Shown here piece after piece: positions 17,313 to 24,404 of a stretch of 64,000 nucleotides of DNA (its first letter is position 1; every line of letters starts with the position of its first letter). A model generated the notes under the pieces. It saw only the letters and a list, made by a program, of their open reading frames with translations, was not told where the DNA came from and searched no databases. The translations under genes were made by a program, and so were the position numbers. This DNA is from Octadecabacter sp. SW4 (lineage in GTDB: Bacteria > Pseudomonadota > Alphaproteobacteria > Rhodobacterales > Rhodobacteraceae): the NCBI RefSeq assembly GCF_008065155.1, contig NZ_CP042819.1:2232001-2296000 (forward strand), in the 5' to 3' direction.

Positions 17313-17347
17313 AAATGAAACCAAAAAGTATCACAAAAGAGAATCCG

Positions 17348-17668
17348 ATGATCCAACAGGACCTCCCCGCCTTTCGTGCCTTGGCCGATCCCACGCGGCG
17401 CGCCATTCTGGTGATGCTGCGCGATCAGGACCTGAGTGTCGCACAGGTGTCCCAACAGTTCGACATGACCCGCGCCGCCGTCAAAAAGCACCTGACAGTG
17501 CTGTCGGACGGCGGGTTGATCTCCACCCAGAAACGGGGGCGCGAACGGATCAACACCCTGAATCCACGGGGCATGGCGCCCGTCCTTGATTGGCTTTCGT
17601 TCTTTGATGCCTTCTGGGACGACCGCCTTGCCACCCTCAAATCCGCAATCGAAAAGGACAACCAATGA
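17348..17668 (+). CDS. ArsR-family transcriptional regulator
   Basis: A 106-residue winged-helix repressor. FRALADPTRRAILVML is at about 7-22. The recognition helix region, SVAQVSQQFDMTRAAVKKHLTVLSDGGLI, is at about 28-56, with a wing at STQKRGRERINTL. No Cys metal site is seen, so it belongs to the non-metal group that is paired with SRPBCC proteins. It overlaps the SRPBCC gene by 4 nt (ATGA). The promoter dyad upstream suggests autorepression. The effector is unknown. Confidence 0.88.
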   Translation: MIQQDLPAFRALADPTRRAILVMLRDQDLSVAQVSQQFDMTRAAVKKHLTVLSDGGLISTQKRGRERINTLNPRGMAPVLDWLSFFDAFWDDRLATLKSAIEKDNQ

Positions 17669-18084
17669 CCGACAATACCCTTCGCAAAACGATCTTCCTG
17701 CGCGCCTCAAAAGAACAGGTCTGGGCCTATCTCACCGACCCTGACAAGCTGGGCATCTGGTTCCACAAACCCAAAACGCCCCTCAAACAGGGCGAGGCAT
17801 ACGCCATGTTTGGAACTGAAAGCGGCGACAAACTGATGTGGGGCGATGTCACCCGCGCCACGCCGCATGACGCGCTGGAATACACGTTTACGATCACCCC
17901 GATGGGTGATGCCGTCAGCACCGTGAAATGGACGTTGGATGATGTGGCAGGCGGCACACGCCTTTCATTGGAACACAGCGGGTTGCCCGCTGGCGCAGAC
18001 GCGTTCGGCCTGACACTCGCGCTGGATCGTGGCTGGGACGATCATTTCGACCGGATGCGCGACAGCCTGCACGCTGCGGCCTAG
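17665..18084 (+). CDS. SRPBCC (AHSA1-like) family protein
   Basis: A 139-residue protein of the START/Bet v1-like fold: TIFLRASKEQVWAYLTDPDKLGIWF at the N-terminus and GTRLSLEHSGLP...GWDDHFDRMRDSL at the C-terminus, as in AHSA1-type proteins. These bind hydrophobic ligands in a cavity. Pairing with an ArsR regulator in a 4-nt-overlap operon is common and implies a shared inducible response. The specific ligand is not known. Confidence 0.85.
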   Translation: MTDNTLRKTIFLRASKEQVWAYLTDPDKLGIWFHKPKTPLKQGEAYAMFGTESGDKLMWGDVTRATPHDALEYTFTITPMGDAVSTVKWTLDDVAGGTRLSLEHSGLPAGADAFGLTLALDRGWDDHFDRMRDSLHAAA

Positions 18085-18201
18085 CGCGGCACAACTTGGA
18101 CCAAATCGTGACGCGTGACCCCGCGTCATGCCTTTCCAGCGTCACACTCCTGCCCCGCTTGTCCGCCACAGGTGTCCCCACATCAAAAGGGGATACCTGC
18201 C

Positions 18202-18345
18202 ATGACACTGTTTCAGGACGTCACATTCTTTCAAGTCATCATGAGCCTGCTTGCCGTTGGCGTGCTGGAACAACTGGCGCAGTTTCTGCCCAAAAACGTC
18301 GTCGGCCCCAACGGCTGGCTTTTGCGCAGCGATACGCAGGGCTGA
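18202..18345 (+). CDS. Small hydrophobic protein (hypothetical, 47 aa)
   Basis: A short frame starting MTLFQDVTFFQVIMSLLAVGVLEQLAQFLPKN. It has an AAGGGGA about 8 bases before its ATG and one potential membrane helix (FFQVIMSLLAVGVLEQL). Codon third positions are GC-rich, as in real genes here. It sits just upstream of the candidate 6S RNA promoter. No family is recognised, and it may be a non-coding coincidence. Confidence 0.4.
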   Translation: MTLFQDVTFFQVIMSLLAVGVLEQLAQFLPKNVVGPNGWLLRSDTQG

Positions 18346-18354
18346 CGACACCCC

Positions 18355-18383
18355 TTGCCGGATCATGCAAAGCACCCTACCTA
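18355..18383 (+). promoter_or_regulatory. Promoter of the candidate 6S RNA
   Basis: TTGCCG (18355-18360) and TACCTA (18378-18383) are separated by exactly 17 bp. The expected start, 6-8 bases on, is at about 18389-18391, which is where the closing stem of the structured RNA begins. Confidence 0.5.
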
Positions 18384-18387
18384 AAGT

Positions 18388-18553
18388 GGTGGCGGGTTTC
18401 TGCGCTTCACGTCGTCTGGGATAATTCCAGTGGCCTTAAGCAAATCCGAGGTGGCTGGCGCTGTCGTGGCCCTGGCTTCGTTACCTGGCTACCACCTGTA
18501 CATACAGGTCCTCGGGAATACATACCCTGACGGATGCCGCGGTTCCCGCCACC
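18388..18553 (+). ncRNA. ssrS: Structured RNA, candidate 6S RNA (SsrS)
   Basis: A 166-nt region folds as one long imperfect hairpin. The ends pair perfectly (GGTGGCGGG 18388-18396 with CCCGCCACC 18545-18553). After a 3/2 internal loop there is a second 5-bp stem (18400-18404 with 18538-18542). A large central bubble with a small side hairpin (CTGGGA-TAA-TTCCAG) follows, then CCGAGG (18446-18451) with CCTCGG (18510-18515) closes an apical arm. Length, closing stem and central bubble fit 6S RNA, which sequesters housekeeping RNA polymerase. G-U pairs favour the plus strand, and a promoter lies at the right distance. No U tract follows. Identity is inferred from structure, not from a search. Confidence 0.58.
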
Positions 18554-18678
18554 AACCGCACCCAATATCAATCCAAGACGGGCGATCGGCGGCCCGTGGG
18601 TTGGCGATGAGACTTTGCCGTTTGGCACTTTATGGCTGCCGCGTTCATCTTCGTTCACGGTATCGCACGTGGCTTGCA

Positions 18679-18741
18679 AATCGCCGACCCGTCGGGGCGG
18701 GCCGACGATCGCCCGGCGCCTGCGGCTTGATTCCGGGCGTG
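18679..18741. repeat. 63-bp direct repeat, copy 1
   Basis: About 84% identical over 63 bp to 19737-19799, with no gaps. The last 31 bp (18711-18741) differ at two positions and contain a GCCCGG...CCGGGC stem. It begins 3 bp after the stop codon of the minus-strand HdeD-like gene. The 18554-18678 stretch before it holds only a 6-bp hairpin (18578-18597). Confidence 0.75.
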
Positions 18742-18744
18742 GCG

Positions 18745-19287
18745 TTATTGAACCGCACGCGACAATGCCCAGAACGACAGCCCCGAGCTGAGGAAATTCA
18801 CGCCCACCAACAGTCCAATGGCCCAGGTGGCCGTTCCGGGCAATCCGATCAGCAACAACAATCCGACAAACCCGGCCGCGACACCGCTGGCCACCAGCCA
18901 GCCCCAGCCACGCATGGGCCGTGTGCGCAAGCCGATAGCGGTTTCAACCCCGCCCTGAATCAGGAACACCAACGCCAATAGCGCGGTCAGCCCGATCAAT
19001 CCGGTAAGCGGGAAAAACGCCAGATAAACCCCTGCGGCCAAATGCAAAACCCCCACCAACCCGCTAAAGATCGCCGACGACCAATCGCGCGTCTGGAAGG
19101 CATAGAAAAACACCGCCGCCCCTGTCAACATCAGGAACCAGCCGATCATTACCTTGATTGCAATGCTGGCAACCAGCGGAAACAGGATCGCCAGAACACC
19201 CAGCACCATCAGGATCAAACCAAGCGTGCGAAACCGCTTGGCGTGGCGGGCAATCGCCCGATCAATGTGAAAACCGGGGTCGCTCAT
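18745..19287 (-). CDS. HdeD family membrane protein (DUF308)
   Basis: A 180-residue protein with six predicted membrane segments arranged as three hairpins of the DUF308 repeat (LGLILMVLGVLAILFPLVASIAIKV, FSGLVGVLHLAAGVYLAFFPL and similar). HdeD of enteric bacteria is linked to acid resistance at high cell density, but the family is broad and the role here is unknown. It follows another small membrane-protein gene with a 26-bp gap, and both lie between the two 63-bp repeats. Confidence 0.85.
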   Translation of the reverse strand: MSDPGFHIDRAIARHAKRFRTLGLILMVLGVLAILFPLVASIAIKVMIGWFLMLTGAAVFFYAFQTRDWSSAIFSGLVGVLHLAAGVYLAFFPLTGLIGLTALLALVFLIQGGVETAIGLRTRPMRGWGWLVASGVAAGFVGLLLLIGLPGTATWAIGLLVGVNFLSSGLSFWALSRAVQ

Positions 19288-19313
19288 GGCATCTCTCCTG
19301 CAATTTGGACCGT

Positions 19314-19628
19314 TTAGCGGCGATCGGCCCGCACAGGGATCGGCACATGAAGGCCGACACGGCCGCGGTGGCCCTTGTCGTCATCGTCGTCATCATCGCC
19401 CATGTTCATGATCGCGATTCCGAATTGCACACCGGCAAACACGATCCCGTTAAAGACCCAGAGCATCAAGGCCGCGATCATCCCGATGGGTGATCCCGAC
19501 ACCAGCCGCCACAAGCCGCCCACATCAAAGGCGAACAGCATCCCGACAAAGATCGCCGAGGCGACAAAGCCGATGATGCAATGCTTGATATACATCCGGA
19601 TCAGGTTCGGTCCGTTGCGCTGTGACAT
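19314..19628 (-). CDS. Small membrane protein with poly-Asp segment (hypothetical)
   Basis: A 104-residue protein with a basic N-terminus (MSQRNGPNLIRMYIKH), two hydrophobic segments (about 17-36 and 47-72), then a run of seven Asp after IAIMNMG and a basic tail (GHRGRVGLHVPIPVRADRR). AAAGGAG lies 7 bases before the start. No known family is recognised. It is probably co-transcribed with the downstream HdeD-like gene. Confidence 0.65.
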   Translation of the reverse strand: MSQRNGPNLIRMYIKHCIIGFVASAIFVGMLFAFDVGGLWRLVSGSPIGMIAALMLWVFNGIVFAGVQFGIAIMNMGDDDDDDDKGHRGRVGLHVPIPVRADRR

Positions 19629-19736
19629 GGCGACTCTCCTTTAAATTTAACCGTATTCCCCTGCGAAGGGCATTTCCAGTGGGGGCGGCGGGATGACGCG
19701 GCGCGCAGGCCAGTCTTGGCTGATAAGAGTGAGGGT

Positions 19737-19799
19737 AATCGCTGGCCCGAGGGGGCGGGCATACGCTGGCTCGGCGCCTGCGGCTTCATTCCGGGCGTG
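19737..19799. repeat. 63-bp direct repeat, copy 2
   Basis: The second copy of the repeat at 18679-18741, starting 4 bp after the nusB stop on the minus strand. In the shared core, the stem GCTCGG/CCGGGC keeps pairing through a G-U pair despite a base change. This hints at RNA-level constraint. Confidence 0.75.
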
Positions 19800-19803
19800 A
19801 AAA

Positions 19804-20271
19804 CTAAAACGCCTCGGGCCGCGCCTCGCGGGCCATATGGTCCAGCACGGCATTGACAAATTGCGGTTCTTTGCCATCGGGAAAAAAGGCGCGCGCCACA
19901 TCGACGTATTCAACAATGGCGACCTTGGGCGGGGTGGATTTGCCGATCATCTCGGCACCTGCGGCCCGAAACAACGCCCGCAGCGTCGGGTCAATCCGCC
20001 CGATCGGCCATTTGGCAACCAAGGCACGGTCGGTCATCTGATCAATCCTGGCCTGATGGTTGACGGCGTCCTGCATGACGGTGCGAAAGGTATCCACATC
20101 GCCCTCGGCCATCTCGTCACCCTCGTAAACGGCCCCGAAACGATGCTCTTCAAATTCGCGCATGACGCCGTCAACGGTCTGGCCCGACTGCTCCATCTGG
20201 AACAGCGCCTGCACCGCATAAAGGCGGCTGGCCGCGCGCATCTTGCGTTTCTGGTTGCCTGAAATCGTCAT
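19804..20271 (-). CDS. nusB: Transcription antitermination factor NusB
   Basis: A 155-residue all-helical RNA-binding protein. The N-terminal Arg-rich helix (RKMRAASRLYAVQALFQMEQSG) and the C-terminal block (TPPKVAIVEYVDVARAFFPDGKEPQFVNAVLD) are the NusB signature. It joins NusE and other factors on boxA RNA in rRNA operons. The 4-nt overlap (ATGA) with ribH is the classic ribH-nusB junction. Confidence 0.94.
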   Translation of the reverse strand: MTISGNQKRKMRAASRLYAVQALFQMEQSGQTVDGVMREFEEHRFGAVYEGDEMAEGDVDTFRTVMQDAVNHQARIDQMTDRALVAKWPIGRIDPTLRALFRAAGAEMIGKSTPPKVAIVEYVDVARAFFPDGKEPQFVNAVLDHMAREARPEAF

Positions 20272-20807
20272 GCTGTCGTCTTGCCGCCTGTGCCGCCTGC
20301 CAAAAGGATATCACTGGCAAAGCCCACGCTTTGGCCAGAGTTGCCCCACTTACGGCTGAGCGCGATCAGGTGCAAGGCCGCCGCCGCAGCCCCGCCACCC
20401 TTGTTTTGATCCTTGGGGTCGGCGCGCACCGCGGCCTGTTCATAATTCTCAACCGTCAGGATGCCATTGCCAATGCAAAGCCCTTGCAAACCAAGAAGTT
20501 GCAGGGCGCGGCTGCTGTCATTACAGACCGTGTCGTAATGGGTCGTCTCGCCGCGGATCACACAGCCAAGGGCGACATAGCCGTCAAAATTGCTCAGGCG
20601 TTCGGCGATTCCGATCGCGGTGGGTATTTCCAGCGCGCCGGGCACATGCACGATGTCATGACCAGCGCCCGCGGCGTCCAGTTCGGCGAGGGCGCCGGCG
20701 ATCTGGTTGTCGCTGATATCCTTGTAATAGGGCGAAGCGACGATCAGCACCTTGACGGGTTTTTCAAACTCCGCGCGGGGCATGATGTAATGGGACGGTC
20801 CAGCCAC
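20268..20807 (-). CDS. ribH: 6,7-dimethyl-8-ribityllumazine synthase
   Basis: A 179-residue enzyme that condenses 5-amino-6-ribitylaminouracil with 3,4-dihydroxybutanone phosphate, the penultimate step of riboflavin synthesis. Seen are VASPYYKDISD, the VPGALEIP phosphate-site loop, and GCVIRGETTHYD with the catalytic His at residue 90. The start is GTG at 20807: a perfect 10-base Shine-Dalgarno, AGGAGGTGAT, lies 3 bases before it, inside the end of a small upstream reading frame. An internal ATG at 20783 is less likely. Confidence 0.94.
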   Translation of the reverse strand: MAGPSHYIMPRAEFEKPVKVLIVASPYYKDISDNQIAGALAELDAAGAGHDIVHVPGALEIPTAIGIAERLSNFDGYVALGCVIRGETTHYDTVCNDSSRALQLLGLQGLCIGNGILTVENYEQAAVRADPKDQNKGGGAAAAALHLIALSRKWGNSGQSVGFASDILLAGGTGGKTTA

Positions 20808-20917
20808 TAGATCACCTCCTGAGTCAATGAAGCCTGTGTCACCGAACGGCTGTTCGAGGCAGCGATCACACAGCGAATGCGGTCGGACAGTTGGGCGGGA
20901 TCAATGAAGCAGGACAT
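20807..20917 (-). CDS. 36-codon reading frame between ribB and ribH
   Basis: The frame opens with ATG two bases after the ribB stop and closes with TAG sharing its G with the ribH GTG start. The product begins MSCFIDPAQLSDRIRCVIAA and ends SLTQEVI; the last codons are the ribH Shine-Dalgarno itself. Flush junctions at both ends suggest it is translated and couples ribB to ribH translation. It could also be a spacer that happens to be open. No known family is recognised. Confidence 0.42.
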   Translation of the reverse strand: MSCFIDPAQLSDRIRCVIAASNSRSVTQASLTQEVI

Positions 20918-20919
20918 GA

Positions 20920-22050
20920 TCAGCCTATCTCCGAAATCTTGCGGGTGCCGACAATTTCAAGCCCATAGGCATCAAGGCCGACAACCTTGGGCTGGGGCGA
21001 ATTGGTCAGCAATGTAATCTGCGACAAGCCAAGCGACGACAGGATTTGCGCGCCAAGCCCGTATTGTCGCAGGGTCTGGGGGGACACTTCATCGGCTGCG
21101 GCCAGTTTCATGTGCAGATCGCGCAAAAGCACCAGCACGCCGCGCCCTTCCTGTGCAATCAATGTCATCGCATCGCCAAATTCATGCGCGCGCCCTTTGC
21201 CCCCGGTGCCGACCACGTCCAGCAGCGGATCCATTGCATGCATCCGCACCAGCACCGGATCATCACCGGAAATATCGCCCTTGATCAGGGCCAGATGTTC
21301 GGCCCCTTGGGTTTCATCGGTAAAGATACGCAGGGTCCATTCGCCGCCAAATTCGCTTTGGATCACCTGTTCGTCGCGCACCCGCACAAGGTTGTCGTGA
21401 CGGCGGCGATAGGCGATCAGATCGCTGATCGTGCCGATTTTCAGGTTGTGCAACTGGGCAAAGGCCACCAGTTCGGGCAGGCGCGACATGCTGCCGTCCT
21501 CGTTCATGATCTCGCAGATCACACCGCTGGGGTTCAGCCCGGCAAGGCGCGCGACATCAACCGCCGCTTCGGTATGACCGGCCCGCACCAGCACCCCGCC
21601 ATCGCGGGCGCGCAGCGGAAACACATGGCCCGGCGTGGCGATATCGGCGGCCCCCTTGGTGCCATCAATCGCCACGGCCACGGTCAAAGCGCGGTCATGG
21701 GCGGAAATACCGGTGCTGACACCCTCGCGGGCCTCGATGCTGACGGTAAAGGCGGTTTCGTGGCGGCTGGAATTATAGGTCGACATCAAAGGCAGACCCA
21801 GCGCGTCGATCCGCGATCCGGGCATCGACAGACAGATCAGACCGCGCCCGTGTTTGGCCATGAAGTTGATTGCATCGGGCGTGGCCATCTGTGCGGGGAT
21901 CACCAGATCGCCTTCGTTTTCGCGATCCTCGTGATCGACCAGAATGAACATTCTGCCATTACGGGCATCGTCAATGATTTCGTCGATGCTGGAAATGGCA
22001 TCACGCCAGTTTTCTTCAACGGGTCCGGGTGTTTCAAAAGCTTGGGTCAT
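20920..22050 (-). CDS. ribB: 3,4-dihydroxy-2-butanone 4-phosphate synthase with degenerate GTP cyclohydrolase II domain
   Basis: A 376-residue protein. The N-terminal domain (about 20-215) is a full RibB: VDHEDRENEGDLVIPA, the STGISAHDRA loop and GHVFPLRARDGGVLVRAGHTEAAVD. It makes dihydroxybutanone phosphate from ribulose 5-phosphate. The C-terminal part (about 225-376) aligns with RibA, but the zinc-binding Cys region and the catalytic GRGIGL-type loop are replaced (VLVRMHAMDPLLDVVG, LLRDLHMKLAAAD). It keeps only structural blocks such as YGLGAQIL and LLTNSPQ. GTP cyclohydrolase activity is therefore unlikely, and a separate ribA must exist elsewhere. Confidence 0.9.
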   Translation of the reverse strand: MTQAFETPGPVEENWRDAISSIDEIIDDARNGRMFILVDHEDRENEGDLVIPAQMATPDAINFMAKHGRGLICLSMPGSRIDALGLPLMSTYNSSRHETAFTVSIEAREGVSTGISAHDRALTVAVAIDGTKGAADIATPGHVFPLRARDGGVLVRAGHTEAAVDVARLAGLNPSGVICEIMNEDGSMSRLPELVAFAQLHNLKIGTISDLIAYRRRHDNLVRVRDEQVIQSEFGGEWTLRIFTDETQGAEHLALIKGDISGDDPVLVRMHAMDPLLDVVGTGGKGRAHEFGDAMTLIAQEGRGVLVLLRDLHMKLAAADEVSPQTLRQYGLGAQILSSLGLSQITLLTNSPQPKVVGLDAYGLEIVGTRKISEIG

Positions 22051-22108
22051 GGCAGCATCCTTGCAGTTGCGCGCTTGCTAGCGGTTTGCGCGGCCCAAGG
22101 AAAGGGGG

Positions 22109-22214
22109 CGTGGGTCAAGACCCACATTACGCGACGCCCGGCAAGCTTGGGTTTGCAGGGCAATACAGGAAAATCCGGGTTCCGACCCCCTCGTAAGGTG
22201 GGTTTCAACCCACC
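22109..22214. repeat. Inverted pair of hairpin repeats (REPIN-like)
   Basis: Two 23-bp units, 22109-22131 and 22192-22214, are imperfect inverted copies of each other. Each contains its own perfect palindrome (GTGGGTC-AA-GACCCAC and GGTGGGTT-TC-AACCCACC) and a TTACG end pointing inward. The 60-bp core is unrelated. The pair fills most of the 167-bp gap between ribB and ribE. The layout resembles paired REP elements or a very small non-autonomous mobile element. Either hairpin could also affect ribE-ribB read-through. Confidence 0.6.
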
Positions 22215-22217
22215 CCC

Positions 22218-22820
22218 CTATTCCCATTCACGCAACCGCGCCACATAGCGCGCCATCGTGTCAATCTCGAGGTTCACATGATCGCCCAGACCCACGCCGC
22301 CCCATGTGGTGGCCTGCTTTGTATGGGGGATAAAATTGATACCAAAATCAGCGCCATTGACCTCGTTCACCGTCAGTGACGTGCCATTGAGCGCCACAGA
22401 CCCTTTGGGCGCAATGAACCGCGCGAGATCATCGGGGGCACGCAGGGTCACGCGGGTGCTGTCGCCCTCCTCTGCCACGCCGATCACCTCGGCCACGCCA
22501 TCCACATGGCCCGACACGATATGCCCGCCAAGTTCATCGCCGACCCTCAAAGCGCGCTCCAGATTGATCCGCTTGCCCACGGGCCAGCCGTTGCGACCGA
22601 TATTGGTCTTGCTGACGGTTTCGGCCGATATTTCCACATCAAACCAGTTTCGCGGGGTCGCGCCCAGCGCGATCACCGTCAAACACACCCCGTCACAGGC
22701 AATCGAGGCGCCGATATCAATACCCGCGATATCATAGGCGGTGGCGATCCGTGCGCGCAGATCGCCGCGCTGCTCTACCTCAAGAACCTCGCCCATGTCG
22801 CTGATGATGCCGGTGAACAT
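22218..22820 (-). CDS. ribE: Riboflavin synthase (alpha chain)
   Basis: A 200-residue enzyme that dismutates two lumazines into riboflavin. It starts with the invariant MFTGI and shows two lumazine-binding repeats (about 1-95 and 96-195): IACDGVCLTV and VALNGTSLTVNEV are the paired ligand loops, and GGHIVSGHVDG is at the junction. Length is normal. It lies 167 bp upstream of ribB on the same strand, across a repeat pair. Its 5' side faces the capsule gene kpsS. Confidence 0.94.
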   Translation of the reverse strand: MFTGIISDMGEVLEVEQRGDLRARIATAYDIAGIDIGASIACDGVCLTVIALGATPRNWFDVEISAETVSKTNIGRNGWPVGKRINLERALRVGDELGGHIVSGHVDGVAEVIGVAEEGDSTRVTLRAPDDLARFIAPKGSVALNGTSLTVNEVNGADFGINFIPHTKQATTWGGVGLGDHVNLEIDTMARYVARLREWE

Positions 22821-22940
22821 ATTTCCCCCTGATTGCCTGATCCAGACCTAGTCAATTGGCCCCCGGTGGGCAAGGTCATAGCACGCGCCATAATGTTGCC
22901 AAATCACGCGTTTACCGATTAGGAACAGTATCAGAGGATT

Positions 22941-24239
22941 GTGGGCGGTATCGTGACCAAAGACACCACCAGACGCTTTTTGTTTCTTCAGGGGCCACAT
23001 GGCCCTTTTTTCCACCGCCTGTCGCGCATGTTGCGTGCGGCGGGGGCCGAAACATGGCGCGTGGGGTTTAACGCCGGTGATCGTGCGTTCTGGTTCACGC
23101 CTGCGACCTATATCCCGTTTCGCGGCACGGGCGCCGACTGGCCAACAACATTTGCCGGGCTGATTGCGCAAAAGCAGATCACCGATATCGTGCTTTACGG
23201 CGATACCCGCCCGATCCACGCACAGGCGGTTGTGGTCGCCAAGGCGGCGGGCCTGACCGTGCATGTCTTTGAAGAAGGATACATGCGCCCCTATTGGGTG
23301 ACCTATGAACGCGGCGGCACCAACGGCAATTCCCGCCTGATGGACATGACGATCCCGCAGATGCAGCGCGCGCTGGAACTGTCCGATTTGGATATCCCCG
23401 AAGCGCCAGCCCATTGGGGCGACATGCGCCAGCATGTGTTCTACGGCGCGCTTTATCATTGGTTCGTGATGTTTCGAAACGGCGACTACCGCAATTTCAG
23501 ACCGCACCGCGAACTGCCCGTCAGCCGCGAAACCATGCTTTATACCAAACGGTTGCTACTGATGCCGCTGATCGCACTGGACCGGATACTGGCCACGGCC
23601 CGCATCAAATACGGCGGCTTTCCCTATCATCTGGCCCTGCTGCAGCTGGAACATGATGCCAGTTTCCAGATGCACAGCCCGTTCACGCAGATGGAAGAAT
23701 TCCTCGAACTGGTGATCGAAGGGTTTGCCGCAGGGGCACCACAGCATCACCACCTTGTTTTCAAGGCGCATCCGCTGGAAAACGGCCGTTCGCCGATCCG
23801 TAAGATCATCCGCCGACTGGCCTGCGACAATGGCGTCAAGGACCGTGTGCATTACGTGCGGGGCGGCAAACTTGCCCGCCTGCTTGATCACGCGCGCACC
23901 GCCGTCACCGTCAATTCCACCGCCGCACAACAGGTGCTGTGGCGGGGTATCCCGCTCAAGGTATTTGGCAAGGCGGTCTATGCGAAACCCGAATTTGTCT
24001 CGGTCGACCCCTTGCCGGAATTTTTCGCGCAACCCGGTCGCCCCGACAACCGCGCCTACAAGGATTACCGCCGCTTTCTGCTGGAAACCAGTCAGGTCGC
24101 AGGCGGGTTTTATTCGGCGCGCGGGCGGCGCCAATTGATGCGCCAGGTGGTCGATCTGATGCTTGCGCCCGATGATCCCTATGACGCGCTGCGCGCGGGC
24201 ACCGCCGCGCCACGCCAGCAGTTGCGGGTTGTCACGTGA
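22941..24239 (+). CDS. kpsS: Capsule polysaccharide biosynthesis protein KpsS
   Basis: A 432-residue protein from GTG at 22941 (CAGAGG just upstream); a GTG at 22953 is an alternative. Features typical of KpsS/LipB: FLFLQGPHGPFF at the N-terminus, LYGDTRPIHAQA, VFEEGYMRPYWVTYE, HHLVFKAHPLENG and VTVNSTAAQQVLWRGIPLKV. KpsS and KpsC are beta-Kdo transferases that build the poly-Kdo linker between phosphatidylglycerol and group 2-type capsules at the cytoplasmic face of the inner membrane. It is first of three capsule genes on plus, with kpsC two genes downstream. Confidence 0.87.
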   Translation: MGGIVTKDTTRRFLFLQGPHGPFFHRLSRMLRAAGAETWRVGFNAGDRAFWFTPATYIPFRGTGADWPTTFAGLIAQKQITDIVLYGDTRPIHAQAVVVAKAAGLTVHVFEEGYMRPYWVTYERGGTNGNSRLMDMTIPQMQRALELSDLDIPEAPAHWGDMRQHVFYGALYHWFVMFRNGDYRNFRPHRELPVSRETMLYTKRLLLMPLIALDRILATARIKYGGFPYHLALLQLEHDASFQMHSPFTQMEEFLELVIEGFAAGAPQHHHLVFKAHPLENGRSPIRKIIRRLACDNGVKDRVHYVRGGKLARLLDHARTAVTVNSTAAQQVLWRGIPLKVFGKAVYAKPEFVSVDPLPEFFAQPGRPDNRAYKDYRRFLLETSQVAGGFYSARGRRQLMRQVVDLMLAPDDPYDALRAGTAAPRQQLRVVT

Positions 24240-24404
24240 CACCCACAAGGGATTGCGTGCGCCCGGACGATCGCGGCAGCATAGCAACAGTTGCGTCCGC
24301 CAAACCACAAACCACAAGACCTATGGCTAGCAAAGCCGCCACGATTCCAGTAGATTAAAAGAAAAACTGAGGCAGTTAATAACAAGGTCGAGGAGACCGG
24401 AGCA

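Noticed and set aside
21046..22248. 400-codon plus-strand frame across ribB
   Set aside because: It is antisense to ribB and extends into the hairpin repeats; no recognisable protein features.
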